Assembly (NCBI GenBank): GCA_907163375.1 | Contig: CAJQUW010006115.1 | Location: 62,001-126,000 of the forward strand | Source of the DNA: Prostheceraeus crozeri | Lineage: Eukaryota; Platyhelminthes; Polycladida; Euryleptidae | Length of the DNA: 64,000 bases | Direction: 5' to 3' | Shown: piece after piece, positions 1 to 11,565 of the stretch | How the letters are laid out: every line of letters starts with the position of its first letter | How positions within the stretch are numbered: position 1 is the first letter of the stretch | Translations under genes and position numbers: made by a program | Notes under the pieces: model-generated | Told to the model about the DNA's origin: nothing | Seen by the model: only the letters and a program-made list of their open reading frames with translations | The model's database searches: none

Positions 1-1030
1 AGTTAGAATGAAAACTAGCCCATTTGTCAGTACTCCGACTTTCACAGTCCCCTAGGTGCAATCTTGAATTCTTATTATCTTCCTTCAGTGCGTCTTAAAT
101 ACGTACAATGATGGTTAAAACATTGCATCCTATTGGCAACGAGTGATCATTTGACATTCTGTATTGGTGATCGCTGATAGCAAGCTAGTTCAACAGGTGA
201 GCTGATAAAGCAGACGTATCAACAAGCTGATCACCTATGATAAATCATGTTAACTCACTCGCGACCGATTGGATGGATTGGCTTCGCCGTCACTACAAGT
301 AAGAAAGACGCACTACAAGAAGATCGCACCCAGAGGGCTGTGAGAACAGCAGGACAGGCCAACTAATGCATTTCCATTCAAATACATATTTCATTCGACC
401 AAAATACTCCTTACAACTATTTAATGATGGTCAACAACAAGTTCAGACCCGAGTGGTCAACTTTATCACACTTTCAGTCTAATGTGAAGTGAAATAAACG
501 ATTTCTGCTTAGTTTAAGTTGATAACTTTTCTAGGCAAGTTTGCGTAGCTGAATGGGTGATTTGATTGATTTTTCTCAGACACGTATGCTTTTATAGCAA
601 CATGCAAAAATCCCTGACTTTTCCCCCGTAAAATACTTCATGGGCGCTTGATCTATAAGCACTCGCTGTTTCTTGTATTCACAATAAAGTTGCTCTACTA
701 TGAAGATGGTTACTATCTGATGCTCCCTAATTGCATCAAATTGGAGATGCATGCTTCTCAATGCGAAGAGATGACGATTTACTATTACAACCCAAGTTCT
801 GCTTGAAAACTAGCTCAGTCTTCTCGGAAAAACTTGTGTTTGTGGAAAACAGCACTGAGAAAGCCGGGACGGCGCAATATATCTGGTGCCTTCAATCCGC
901 CTTCTATATACTTGAGTTTGTGGTCATTAAGACGCGGCCAGAGTGCGCGACATGTGTCGACCTACGTTTGGTCTGCGATTTTCAACTAGCTCAGTATTCT
1001 CGTAAAACGTGTATTAAGGCCTTGAGTGAT
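1..1030. other. non-coding stretch, nothing recognised
   Basis: AT-rich sequence without a convincing exon, repeat or RNA. The open frames here are short and of background composition. Confidence 0.5.
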
Positions 1031-1218
1031 GACTTGACAGTACTGCTCCCCCCCACAATGGGGGCTTGGACGGTGCTGACATTGTCAGCCTTTTCTGGAG
1101 AGTTGTGGTACTCTTTGTCCAGATGCCCTTCCTGAAGACCTCCAATGACACTTTCGGGGATCGACCTCTGGACTAAAAGATCGCTAGGCCAAGCACTTAA
1201 CCACTGTGCCACGGAACC
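1031..1218 (-). repeat. tRNA-headed SINE, copy 1
   Basis: Read on the minus strand it begins with a tRNA-like head holding an A-box-like TGGCACAGTGG and a B-box-like AGGTCGATCCCC. The head is followed by a conserved body containing GGAAGGGCATC and a tail ending near GGGGAGCAGTAC. The same order and wording occur near 3.87, 6.13 and 9.13 kb, which defines the family. The head looks most like a tRNA-Ser type. A chance open frame runs through it and should not be called a gene. Confidence 0.85.
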
Positions 1219-2576
1219 ATAACTTCCATCAGCCGATTTAACAAATCATAGATATTGATTCATCCCAATGAAATACGAGAGTGATTCACCAGTTCATCAG
1301 ATATCGATTTTTTATGAAAAATGCCCACATGATGTCGAACAAATTCTACAAATTTTGTCTGGTTAATGTTTGAGTCAATTATGCGGAAACAAAAGATATC
1401 CTTACGGACAGGACATTCCGTGATTGCTCAAAAAATTCAGAGCGCACCTTTTGAGCTGACAACTGTACAGGGCGAGACAAGTGAGTCAATGTACACAATA
1501 CTCAGCTACGTCGCAGTCTGAAAACTATTTTTTCCAAATCATGAAGTTCAGATGAATGTAAATGACATGATACAACCTCTTAATTGACGGGAAATGTACC
1601 TTTCTATCTTTCAACAAGAAAGGAATAGCAGAGAACAGGCTGCTGCGAGCCGGACTTTGAAACTGATGGACGCCTCAATCATCACAGCTTTCCTTGCTTA
1701 CGAAGATATCAGACAACAGGACTTAGTCTCAGATGAATAGCACCTGAACTTGAGTGCTTTTTCAGAACGCATGACAACATTTGTACTGAATGAAGACAAT
1801 ATCTGACGCCACACAATGATTCAAGCGCTTTGTCTGTGCTTTTTAACAAGAAATGAAGTACTAAAGTTTACAGAGAGTACTTTATCAAACATAATCAAAT
1901 AACTGGATTTCACTGTCTTCCTCGAAATAATTGCATTACAACTTAGATGTACTTACATGTACTTAACTGCCGCATGTCACTACTTACATGCCTGGTTGTT
2001 AAGTTTCCTAGATCTCATGAGATTCAGGATTTTCAATCTTCTGCGCTATGAAAGTATTAAAGGTCACCTACAAAGGGTCAATGACGTGAACTACGACAGA
2101 TGCTTCTCAAATCACTATTTGCAGTTCAACTATTGTTAACTATTTACAATTCATAATAATAATTCAATAGCGATAATAATACGCTTCCTTTCCAAAATCG
2201 TGAGGCAATTGACAAACTGCAAAACATCTCAAATAAATCACATAGAAGAGAAAATAAGAAAGAAGAAGCAATATAACATCAGACAGCGTAACAGATACCA
2301 CTATCTGAAGCCGGCGTTTGCTAGTCGAATCATCGTCACGAAGAAGCTAACGATTTGCAATGTGGTACACAATACTAACTGGTATGGAGCAATCTTCGTG
2401 GCTCAAGAAAATGTAGAGGATGTTCTTTATATTAATACAATGAGTCAAAAAGATTCAAGCCAATCATCAAGCGCCTGTAATTAAGAGGGATGAAATGGTT
2501 ACAAGGACAGCTTGAAGATCCCATGTGATGTGGTGCGCGTGATCTTGTATTTTCCAATCAATTTGCTGTTTGTAGC
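1219..2576. other. non-coding stretch
   Basis: No supportable gene. A 94-codon open frame near 2200-2484 (plus) has no recognisable domain or splice context and is not called. Confidence 0.45.
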
Positions 2577-2579
2577 GCC

Positions 2580-2624
2580 TAGTCCAACGAACATAGGACA
2601 TAGGGCTAGTCCAACGAACATAGG
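2580..2624 (+). repeat. 18-bp direct repeat, two copies
   Basis: TAGTCCAACGAACATAGG occurs at 2580-2597 and again at 2607-2624, separated by 9 bases. Confidence 0.8.
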
Positions 2625-2689
2625 GGCCGAATACTCCTAAAGGCTGCGAAGCATTTATTATAGATGATTACCAAATCTTTCACTGTCAG

Positions 2690-3330
2690 AAAAAAAGTTT
2701 CAGTTGCCGAAGAGTAAAATTCTGACGTGCTCTATCATGTTTAAGTTACAATCAAATGTGAAGCCCAAAAATTTCAAATTTTCACTCAAGGATATAACAG
2801 GGACAATAAATTGATAAAGATCATCACGCTTGCGAGGTGAAATGAGTATCTGTCGGCATTTTTCAATTTTGATGGTCATCTTATTTCGATCAACCCATTC
2901 TTTCAATCTGAATAAAGCAGATGGACAGGGTTCAAGTCAGGAATTACAGAGTGATTGATAGTATCTGTCGGCATTTTTCAATTTTGATGGTCATCTTATT
3001 TCGATCAACCCATTCTTTCAATCTGAATAAAGCAGATGGACAGGGTTCTCAAGTCAGGAATTACAGAGTGATTGATAGTATCTGTCGGCATTTTTCAATT
3101 TTGATGGTCATCTTATTTCGATCAACCCATTCTTTCAATCTGAATAAAGCAGATGGACAGGGTTCAAGTCAGGAATTACAGAGTGATTGATAGTACCAAG
3201 TATGAGTATATCATCTGCACATCCTTCGTTCAGATCAACATCTTGAAATAAGCTATTCCAATCAATATATTGTAAATAGAGCCATGCTTTCATATAGTTC
3301 GATTCGCGGAGGTCCATTACTTAATTGTGA
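2690..3330 (-). mobile_element. LINE reverse transcriptase remnant
   Basis: On the minus strand the segment near 3300-3200 reads LFQDVDLNEG followed by CADDILILG, which matches the FxDD-type catalytic block (usually YADD) of non-LTR reverse transcriptases. Downstream, near 2906-2700, comes the typical block ending in a KC motif, then LKFLGFTFDCNL and a nearby H, as in the thumb-side part of LINE RTs of the CR1/L2/Jockey broad group. The two blocks are separated by a triplicated segment (2846-3192) whose copies differ by 2 bp, so the frame is not continuous. This is a dead, internally rearranged LINE piece. Confidence 0.75.
2846..3192. repeat. 115/117-bp tandem triplication inside LINE RT
   Basis: Three head-to-tail copies start at 2846, 2961 and 3078. 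The middle copy is 117 bp because of an extra TC; the outer ones are 115 bp. They are otherwise almost identical, so the duplication is recent compared with the decay of the LINE around it. Confidence 0.9.
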
Positions 3331-3459
3331 AAGGGTTCAAATACGAATGCATGTATAGGTTTCACGACTTGTGATCACCAGAGCCAAGTGCAGGTTTAAG
3401 ATATTTACTTGGTCAAAGCAAGACACGTGAACTTGTGGAATAAGTAATAAATCCAAAGT

Positions 3460-3800
3460 AGTATTTAGACGTGTCGACCCGTAAATGACATTGCCGAGAT
3501 AAAACAAGATTTCGAAAACACATTTGATTCAACGTAATTGAAATCACCAACAACATGTACCACGTGATCGGGGAAATCAGACAATTGGTAAATCAATAAT
3601 TCGACTAACATAACTCTTGCTTAGTGAAATTATTCAGGGATCGACCTTGAGGAAAATATAAATTAACAAGAAAGCATTTAAAGTGCCGATAAATCATATC
3701 TGGTACAAGCCGCCTACAACCACCTTCCTTGATTAGCTACAAAAGTACAAACACACATTTGCCTGATATTTTCGTTGATCGTGAAATCTCTGATTTCAGA
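3460..3800 (-). mobile_element. LINE apurinic endonuclease remnant
   Basis: On the minus strand a short frame reads LSDFPDHVVHVVGDFNYVES. The V-V-GDFN core is the classical motif of the AP-endonuclease domain of non-LTR retrotransposons. It lies 5' of the RT remnant at 2690-3330 on the same strand, so both probably come from one LINE copy with most of the interval between EN and RT lost. The rest of this stretch is broken by stops. Confidence 0.55.
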
Positions 3801-3865
3801 CAACGTAAAACTCGAGCTCTGTCGGAGTCCATCATTCCTCCTTTGTTATAATTAGCTGTTCCTCG

Positions 3866-4056
3866 TGGTCTCCGTGGTGCAGTGGCTAAGTGCTTGGCCT
3901 AGCGATCTTTCGGTTCAGAGGTCGACCCCCGAAAGTGTCATTGGAAGTCGTTAGGAAGGGCATCCGGACAAAGAGTACCATAACGTTCCAGAAAAGTCTG
4001 ACTAGGTCAGCACCGTCTAAGCTCCCAGCATGGGGAGTAGTGACGGTAATCATGCA
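3866..4056 (+). repeat. tRNA-headed SINE, copy 2
   Basis: Starts with TCTCCGTGGTGCAGTGG (A-box-like), continues with AGAGGTCGACCCCCG (B-box-like) and the body block GGAAGGGCATCCGGAC, and ends near GGGGAGTAGTGACGG. Same family as at 1.1, 6.1 and 9.1 kb. Confidence 0.85.
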
Positions 4057-4265
4057 GCTCTTCCTATGGTTACTGATCTTGAACCGCATCGATGGTGTCA
4101 AGAGTGCCTCATCGAGCGAACACACAGTTTTCATAACTTCAGGCATCGATGAATCGGTCTCCGCTACCGCAAAGTCCATGATCTGCTGCATTGGTATCCC
4201 ATTCCAAACCTCGCGGGTCCAAACAGCGATGAATCAGTCCGGGGCACCCAACAAGGATCCACCAT
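4057..4265 (-). other. coding-like remnant of unknown origin
   Basis: The minus strand holds a GC-richer open stretch reading WTREVWNGIPMQQIMDFAVA and onward for about 55 residues, with a stop a few codons upstream. I do not recognise the family. It abuts the SINE at 3866-4056 and could be an exon fragment or part of an older mobile element. Confidence 0.25.
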
Positions 4266-6043
4266 AGAGAAATTTCGACGGTTTTCGTTAAATACTTTTA
4301 AACACACTAGCCGCCTAAGCTAGTATGCCTGTAAAAATCAACAAATGCTGCTTTGCTGCACATACACAGCGAAGTTATGTAAATTTACAGAAACACACAT
4401 GTTTCTTTTTCAAAACTATAAATGATGAAAGAATGTCATTGCGTGTACAATTCACATGACATTCTTCGTTGGTTGCAATCTTACACAGTTCAATGGACCA
4501 TCACAGAAGTACGGTGCAATCATACGATTTCCACGAGCAAGTATACGCGTCCACAATGAGGCCTAAAATCTCATGTTGAGGCGTGTGATTGTATCTTAAA
4601 GTAGCATGAAATGCGGTCAGAAGAGCTTATTCATATTTCATGAAGAACACTGATAGACATTCCTCCCACAGCTTTTTGAGGATATATTCTGGGAGCGATT
4701 ACAAACCGATGGGGGAAGGTTATTCAAAATCAACAAAGAGGATTACAAATTCATCAAAGAATTTTGTCTTCTTATCTCAAATGTCGCTCCTAATTCTAGG
4801 CCTACCTCTTAGAATGTTTGAATGAAGGTTATTGAATAAATTTGAAGGATTTCAATGACGCAAACTTGAACTATCATTAGAATTCGCTGCAATCATATTG
4901 ATAATAGAAAAGAAGCCATAAAACTAAAATATTCCAAAGGTAGAGAGGAAGTGATGTGGACCAAATTTCTCCAACACAGTTCCTCTTGGCTTTGAGCAGA
5001 TAAGTGTCCTTCATATGGTTTCTTAAAATTAATTAGATCAGTTAACCGTTAAGGGAATGAAATGGTATGAAACTTGTAAAGCATAGCATAAAACCAGAAA
5101 TAACATCAATTGCATTATCATTTTCACTCTATACCTCACCTGAAGTTTCTATGCGTGAATTGAAAGCAAACATGCACATCAAAGGCTAGTAACGAAACAG
5201 TGATGTGAAAGTGCTTCAAAACACCCACGTAAACTGCAGTTGGATCTTGCTAGGAAGTCAGTCAATTTCTTAGACCAAGAATTAACCCTTGCACCAATGG
5301 GGTGTTTCAGAACGCGCCCCCCCCCCCTCCCCGCTGATCTCCCAAACTATTACACCAATTTTGCCTAACCACACATCAATCGAACATGCATTGAACGGGG
5401 ATTCAGAAAAACAGCACCAGTTTTACTTCTAAGGTCATCCCTAAGCTGAGATGAAGGTCAACTTATTTCATCAAAAATTGATGCCGCAATGTACATTAGA
5501 AGTGAATATATACCGAAATCAGCCAAAATATTTCAAACATTCAAATTTAATGAGATAGAAGATAGAAATCCATAGATAGAAGGATAGTGCCAAATTCATT
5601 ATCCTTCAGTCATAAGTTGCATAATGCTTAGAAATAGAATGACTAGAAATCTGCTAGTCATAGCTTGCTTAGTTTAAAAGATATTCATAAAATTCGCCAA
5701 GGAGGTGAAAAACGCCCCCCCCCCAGTGGGGCGAGGATCAAATGACAGTTCGTGAACGTTTTTCCCTGTGCCAGCTATCTTTTCAACCTATGATCGGAAA
5801 GGTTCTCATTTTCTACAATAATCAGGATATGAATCTGAAGGAATTATGATGATTGGAGGCTTTTGAGAGAGTTCATAACCATTCACAAGTGATGGAAATC
5901 AATTTTACTATCCGAAGTCGGATCGTCTGAATAATGCCTTTCAGATTGGTTTAGATTGGTATGCACAGGACACTCAGAAAAATCCGATATCTTAGAAATG
6001 CATGCCTGTTGTTTCTTAATTTGGTGACCTATCTTGCTATGAT
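4266..6043. other. non-coding stretch with two poly-C tracts
   Basis: No gene seen. C runs at about 5319-5331 and 5714-5723 sit in similar contexts (GGGGTGTTTCAGAACG before the first, GGAGGTGAAAAACG before the second), which hints at an old direct duplication about 390 bp apart. Confidence 0.4.
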
Positions 6044-6230
6044 GCTTTAAAGTCACTGCTCCCCCTTCCTGGGAGCTTGGACGGTGTTGACACAGTCAGA
6101 CTTTTCTGGAGAGTTGTGGTACTCTTTGTCTGGATGCCCTTCCTGACGACTTCCAATGACACTTTCGGGGCTCGACCTCTGAACCGACAGATCGCTAGGC
6201 CAAGTACTTAACCACTGTGCCACGAAGACC
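6044..6230 (-). repeat. tRNA-headed SINE, copy 3
   Basis: Minus-strand copy with the head GTGGCACAGTGGTTAAGTAC, the block GGAAGGGCATCC and an end reading GGGGGAGCAGTGAC then TTTAAAGC, the same 3' end as copy 4. Confidence 0.85.
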
Positions 6231-7254
6231 ACTAGCAGAGCACTATTCATTTTTTCCACAACATACTTCAGTGAGGATTTTCGGATGCATTAGTCGTTAA
6301 ATTTCTTGCAAATCCTTGTTCATGAAGACGCTGACATCCATAGATTATAGAAATGAGAAGTTGGGTGAGGATTAACAACATAATGGGTGGCTGCACCACA
6401 TCTATCCCATCATCTATCTAAGGCATAGAAGTAGATAATAATAGACATTCTTTGGTGTTGTCAATATCTATGATCTGAGGAGATCTTGATATCTTTGGGA
6501 TACTATGCTGCATGCTTGCCAAAAACTAATTTCTTGCCTTGTATTCATGTTATTTCCTATTGTATACATGTTTGATAATTACCATTGTACATGAATAGCT
6601 GAAACAAATCGAAATTTTAATTAACACTTCCACTAAGTATTTCCAAATCCAATCAATAATTCACTTCTCTTTCTGCCCTTTTCGTTAGTTCCTGCATGCC
6701 ATATTTTAGCAATTGACTGCACTTCTAAAAACAGCGCAATTAAGCCCTCATTTTATGGCAGGCTCTAAACAACAACATGACTGAGTCTGCAATTTCCACG
6801 TTGACACAATTTTCTATACTTTTATCAATTACGAAATATCACTCTATTCGAACAATGATACTATTCGAATTAATTGCAACACGTGACGAAATCATTTTGT
6901 TGCCACTTATCTATTACTTCTGATTACATGAATAAATAATTGAATCCATCGAAGTCTAATTGTCATCATTATTGCACGTACGGCTGCAACCTGCTCTACA
7001 TTCATTGCAGCTATAAGGTGACAGAAAGATATACTCGCACATTCACAAATCGAGTTACTACTTCTCAATGAAAATGAGAAGACGAAGCAAATAAGAAGAT
7101 ATAATCTTTCGGTCTATGTTCAAGTCGGAACTAAGAGCTCGCTTACCATGAAGCCGACGTGTCATAGTGGAAGCCATTCAATATATAGTAATGAATCACT
7201 GCCAGACTCCAAATGTCGCAAGGCCAAACCAAAATTCTTGTCAAAGGGACACCT
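6231..7254. repeat. non-coding; contains one arm of a dispersed repeat
   Basis: No gene seen. About 6670-6750 (TTTCTGCCC, then AGTTCCTGCATGCC, then TGCACTTCT) resembles about 57028-57080, which has the same landmarks in the same order, so a diverged dispersed repeat is likely. Confidence 0.35.
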
Positions 7255-7290
7255 ATGAAGAGCATTGGGTGCCTACTCCTTGCACAATTG
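7255..7290 (+). CDS. possible first coding exon with signal-peptide start
   Basis: ATG at 7255 opens MKSIGCLLLAQL and runs straight into GTGAGT at 7291, a good splice donor, in phase 0. A short hydrophobic start ending at a donor is typical of secreted-protein first exons. I cannot find a matching second exon with confidence, so this may be chance. Confidence 0.18.
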
Positions 7291-7619
7291 GTGAGTAGAC
7301 GCTTGCTGTTAAAAGGAGCGAGGGCATTACTGACACTCTGGGGTGGGCCGGTGCCTGCACCGTTGTCCGCATTGCCGTAGTTCAGTTAAGTTCCTGAGGT
7401 TAGCACGTCAAGCTTCCAACTGTTGGAAGATGGCAGTGCAGGAGGTTCTCACATCTGACTTCACGAAATAATACAAGCAGGAAATTCGTTGTCGGCATTG
7501 TCCGGCAATGACAACATAATATAGAGAACATAAAATAAGACTAGATTCAATTTTATAACACGCTTAGTTTACATTAGGTCTAACCTGAATTCGCAGACAA
7601 AGCCATTATCGTACAACAT

Positions 7620-7840
7620 GTAGGCCTACATGCCCGTTCCAGGCCCCTGCCCCTGCCCGGCCTGTGCAAGCAGACGAATGCCCGCAAACATCGAGATGGC
7701 CGCAGCGGGCCCCACCCCAGCTGATGCTGACAATGGACATGACGTTGCAGAAATTAAAAAAGTCAGCACGGATATGCGGTCTCGGATTGTCTACAAATTT
7801 CAACATCGGACTGATCCCGACTGCCAATATATTGACTAAA
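7620..7840 (+). other. GC-rich coding-like island, unidentified
   Basis: This stretch is clearly richer in G+C than the flanks and is open in more than one frame. One plus-strand frame is Pro/Cys/Ala-rich (MPVPGPCPCPACASRRMPAN) and ends with a stop near 7839. No domain is recognised, and the strand and frame are uncertain. An exon or a decayed mobile-element piece are both possible. Confidence 0.25.
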
Positions 7841-8424
7841 GAAAAAAAAAACGTAGGCTGCATCAGAAAAAGACTGCACATTTGATATACAATACAGTTA
7901 TCGTTAAACACATCGAAAGTTGTGAAAATTGGCGATAATGATTGTTTCTCAATTATGTATCAAAGTATATCAGATTTTGGAGTGAGTCATTGAAGCTATA
8001 ACAATAAAACAAACTAACATGACACTAAACCGTATTTCATCTTTCAATGGAACAAGCTATCTCTTTCGTAATTTCAACTAATTCATTGTAGTGAAGCTAC
8101 TGTACTGTAACGTATTGTTTAGGTGCTGCTGTTTCTGATTGCTGTTGGTGAACGTTTGACTACCTGAACAATCAAGCACATCCAATTGACCAAACGGTAC
8201 TTCTATTCTTACCCCCACCCCTCTACACATATTTCAATATTTTGCGATTTCACCAAATTTCGCCGAACTTAGTCACATTGGGTTAAGGATAGACTTGAAC
8301 TGTCATAGAAGGATGGCACAAACAGCAGTATTAAGTTTACTTGAGCCCTGGCATGAAGGTCTAGTGCCTTGGATACTAGTTAGAAGATAAAATTCGAAGG
8401 CAAATTTCACACACAGTTGTGATC

Positions 8425-8712
8425 ATGAACTTCGTGGAACTGTTGTCTACATTGAACGACAAAGCAAGTGCTGTAAATTTTCTCCAAAACATAGAGACTT
8501 TACACACTCACCGCTTTTGCGACGCTGATCATGAAATGAGACTACACTTAGGAGCGAGACCTAATTCTGAAAAAGTGGGGGATAATAGAAGTACCGACCA
8601 AGCTGGCCTTCATGAAGAAGTGAAATATTTTAACGAAGAAATTCTTACAAGTTACGTGCGTGAAATTAGTAATAGTAATTGTCACATTAATATAGGGTCG
8701 TCACATCTCTGA
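8425..8712 (+). pseudogene. possible Merlin/ISXO2-type transposase N-terminal fragment
   Basis: The frame starting MNFVELLSTLNDKASAVNFL continues with an L-H-x-x-R-x-C and DHEMRLHLGA block. That layout recalls the N-terminal zinc-ribbon-like part of eukaryotic ISXO2-like (Merlin) transposases, where an 'FLQ..G.. H..R.C..GHEMRL' segment precedes the DDE core. The second half no longer matches and no DDE residues are present, so this would be a dead fragment. The similarity is from memory of the family and is modest. Confidence 0.3.
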
Positions 8713-9031
8713 CATGAGTTGAGAATACATTCACAAAATGCAATCATATTACCCATATTACAGTTTTGATTTGTTTAAAAGTACTATATAAGAATAGGAC
8801 ATGCCTAAGAAAGAAGCATTCATCAGTGCGAGATAATTTCATGTTCAGTTTCTTCTCAAGTACCTAACGTCGATCAAAGTGGTAATCGCAAGTCGTCTTG
8901 GGAGATCCGATTTGAAAAGCTCACACTGTTCCCAAGATCTAATCCACAGTTCTACATAACATTTAATTTCATTATCATTTTAGAATCATAGATCAACTAC
9001 TCATTTAGCAAAATTCTAAAGAACGCCACTG

Positions 9032-9236
9032 TTGTCTCCGTGGCACAGTGGTTAAGTGCTTGGCCTAGCGATCTTTCGCTCCAGAGGTCGAGCCCCGAAA
9101 GTGTCATTGGAAGTCGGCAGGAAGGGCATCCGGACTGAAAGTACCAAAACGCTCCAGAAAAGTCTGACAGTAACAGCACCGTCCAAGCCCCCGGTATGGG
9201 GAGCAATGACGTTAAAGCTTCAACAACAACAAACAC
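9032..9236 (+). repeat. tRNA-headed SINE, copy 4, with CAA tail
   Basis: The cleanest copy: head TCTCCGTGGCACAGTGG, B-box-like AGAGGTCGAGCCCCG, body GGAAGGGCATCCGGAC, end GGGGAGCAATGACG and a CAACAACAACAA tail. It lies about 75 bp beyond the plexin exon donor, so in the first part of that intron on the opposite strand. Confidence 0.9.
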
Positions 9237-9309
9237 GAATACAATGCTGAATACGGGAGAAAATGAGGAAAAAGGAATGATGTTCACGTAACATTTGATA
9301 ATCACTCAC

Positions 9310-10006
9310 CCCGTCTCCACTAGCTTGAGTAAGTCGAAAGTTATCTGTCTTCCGAGTAGAGAGGGCTGGTACTTGGTTCATCGGTCCGAAGGAATGACTG
9401 CATTTGGTGACCCCGAAGTAGATAGATTTAGAGAACCTTGTCAATGGATTATTTCCCACCATCATCGCCACCTTCGAATTCGGATCGGAGCAGACAACAG
9501 GATAAGTCGAATTACTGATCACAACTCCTACATCCTTGAGCAGCAGCCGTTGACAAAAGCCAAGACGAATGTTATAACAAACGTAAAGATATTTGTCATC
9601 CAAAGTCATACCTCGTACATTTGTCGAAGTTTCTTTGGCCTTGCAAAGACTTGGAGCAATTTTATTCACTCTACAAATCTCATCACAATTTCGTTTGCAT
9701 TCTTTGGTACATGGCTTCTTGATATTGCAATACGTGTGATCAAATTCAGGCCCAGTCTTGAGCATTGCAACTTCATTCAGGGTGTCAACCTTCAGTTGTG
9801 AGATGCGATTGACGCCTCCAACATACAGATAATCAGTCACATTACTGTACACTAAATTAGAGAATCCATTTCCTTTAAAAGTCTGCACTTCTTTTGTCAT
9901 TTTGTATAGCGTTGTGGAAACGGAATGCAAAAGGGCACATGCCAAGAGACACAAAGTAAGGGCTTCAAGCGATTTCATATTGTTTTATCACTCAGGAAAC
10001 ATTTGT
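9310..10006 (-). CDS. plexin-like protein, first coding exon (signal peptide and half sema domain)
   Basis: Plexins are single-pass receptors for semaphorins acting in cell guidance. The minus-strand exon encodes 223 residues: a signal peptide (about residues 1-23, hydrophobic core LTLCLLACALLHSVS), then sema-domain sequence. Diagnostic blocks are LYVGGVNRISQL, TGPEFDHTYC, SDPNSKVAMMVG and VPALSTRK, whose order and wording fit plexins better than semaphorins. The start is ATG at 9978. Upstream, TTCTTCTCTTACAG is a good acceptor ending at 10007, leaving 28 bp of 5' UTR in this exon. GGG|GTGAGT gives a phase-0 donor at 9309/9310. Reading on past the donor runs into non-sema sequence and then an antisense SINE. 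No later plexin exons were recognised in 1-9300, so the rest lies beyond the window edge or in small exons I cannot see. Which plexin class it belongs to is not decided. Confidence 0.85.
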
Positions 10007-10019
10007 CTGTAAGAGAAGA

Positions 10020-11072
10020 AAGACACTCAATGAATCGCAAAATTGGAAAAAATTTTACAGAAAGAAGAATGACGATAGCATCAAGTTAAATAAATAGACA
10101 ACAAATTCTGATTGGTCGATCGCTTTGACGAATACAATGCATAATTTACTTCAGTCATGGTTTCTTTCGATTAAATTTCTTCCTCTGAAGCGATTTCCTT
10201 CCTCGCTGTTCGGATGCTTTCATGAGGGAAAGAGATCTTAAGAGACACCGAAGATATCTGAGGGGAACATTTCTATGTCAGACACATTATTCGAAAACGA
10301 TGCAGTTAAAAAGGGCCGGTCGGCTCTTTAAACAAGGCCTCTGTCAACATTTATTATAGTATACAAATTGCACAGTCAATCAAATGAAATAGAGAATTGC
10401 AATAATAGCAGGCAAATATAGCATAATTTAGGAGTTATAGTACGAGCATTTCTTGTGAAATAAATGCTGCGAACCGCTTCTAAAATATTGAAAATGAATA
10501 GTCTACACATGTAGTTTCAGACCATGCTTCTTTTAAAATAAAGGTTCCGGAATCGTACGGGTGTAGCCTATACAGACTTCGCAAGATTTGTGTATTCCTT
10601 GACCTGTCTATCGCAAAATTATTCCACATAATGAATACTTTCATTGCATTGGGTAGTTTAGGAGCTTTGGAGATGCAATTAATGATTGGCTCTCATTGCA
10701 ATCACATCAAATACCAGAATTGTTATCTGGAAATTCGACACCGGACGTCGACCATGGCCACCTGTCTCAACAATGAAGTGCGGAACCTTCCTCCAATTCT
10801 TCGACTGACGCATTGCCAGTCTGATCGCCACTGGTATAATTATTCTGATCGTTCACACAAAATTTGATGTCAATTAAGTCCTTCATTGACTTTGAGAAAT
10901 TTGACATTTTTCGAAATTGACATCATTTTAAAAAATGCAACTGAAGAAGTTTGCAATGTTATATTTATATGCCTATTTAGAGGTCAGCAATGATCCAACT
11001 GGAGGTCGCGTAAGCATATATAATTACATTGTTCAGGTTATCTATGGTACTATACAGAACTATGCCCAGTGT
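10020..11072. other. plexin 5' flank or upstream intron, nothing recognised
   Basis: Because the plexin exon has a 3' splice site just upstream, this stretch is probably an intron between a 5' UTR exon and the coding start. No exon, repeat or RNA is identified in it. Confidence 0.4.
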
Positions 11073-11080
11073 GATGTATC

Positions 11081-11191
11081 ATGGACGCCTAGATATATGA
11101 AGCACCATATTTCATTTTATTTTATTTTATTCTGCGTCACTTAAGACAATATATCTAGCTTATGTGTGCTTCATATATCTAGGCGTCCATG
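11081..11191. mobile_element. 111-bp hairpin MITE with 25-bp perfect arms
   Basis: The left arm (11081-11105) and right arm (11166-11190) are exact reverse complements over 25 bp (ATGGACGCCTAGATATATGA...). An 8-bp direct repeat GATGTATC stands just outside (11073-11080 and 11192-11199), as expected for a target duplication. There is no coding capacity. The perfect arms imply a young insertion, and the unit could fold as a long hairpin RNA if transcribed. Confidence 0.8.
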
Positions 11192-11565
11192 GATGTATCA
11201 GAGTTATCGGTAAAATTTTATAGAGGTTCAATTGATAAATCTATGATATTCCCAAGTGGGCGTATTTCCAAGATTTCTATTCTAACTATCAAAGTTTGAT
11301 TTGTAATTTCCTAGCTGCTGGTAGCAGCATACAAGTACATTTATCTGTTTACTGTTGGTGTAACATTTAACATTGCTTTGTGCAAACATAATTACTGTAG
11401 CCTTATCATTATTGTTATTATAATTACCTTAGCCATTTCATGACCGCTTTCTTCATCATTGTTGACCGCTTTTTAGCAAATAGTACCATAGATAGTCTGA
11501 ACAATGAGAATTGGTGCATCAACAAACGTCAAAGGTTGACAGTCATTCCAACATGTTACATCATG

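Noticed and set aside
731-1212. Two overlapping open frames of 73 and 134 codons
   Set aside because: They run through the SINE at 1031-1218 on opposite strands; the same frames recur in the other SINE copies.
3886-4267. Open frames of about 100-125 codons on both strands
   Set aside because: The first halves are SINE sequence; only the minus-strand second half was kept, as an unnamed remnant.
8997-9305. 102-codon minus-strand frame
   Set aside because: Antisense of SINE copy 4, within the plexin intron.
9295-9801. 168-codon plus-strand frame
   Set aside because: Antisense shadow of the plexin exon.
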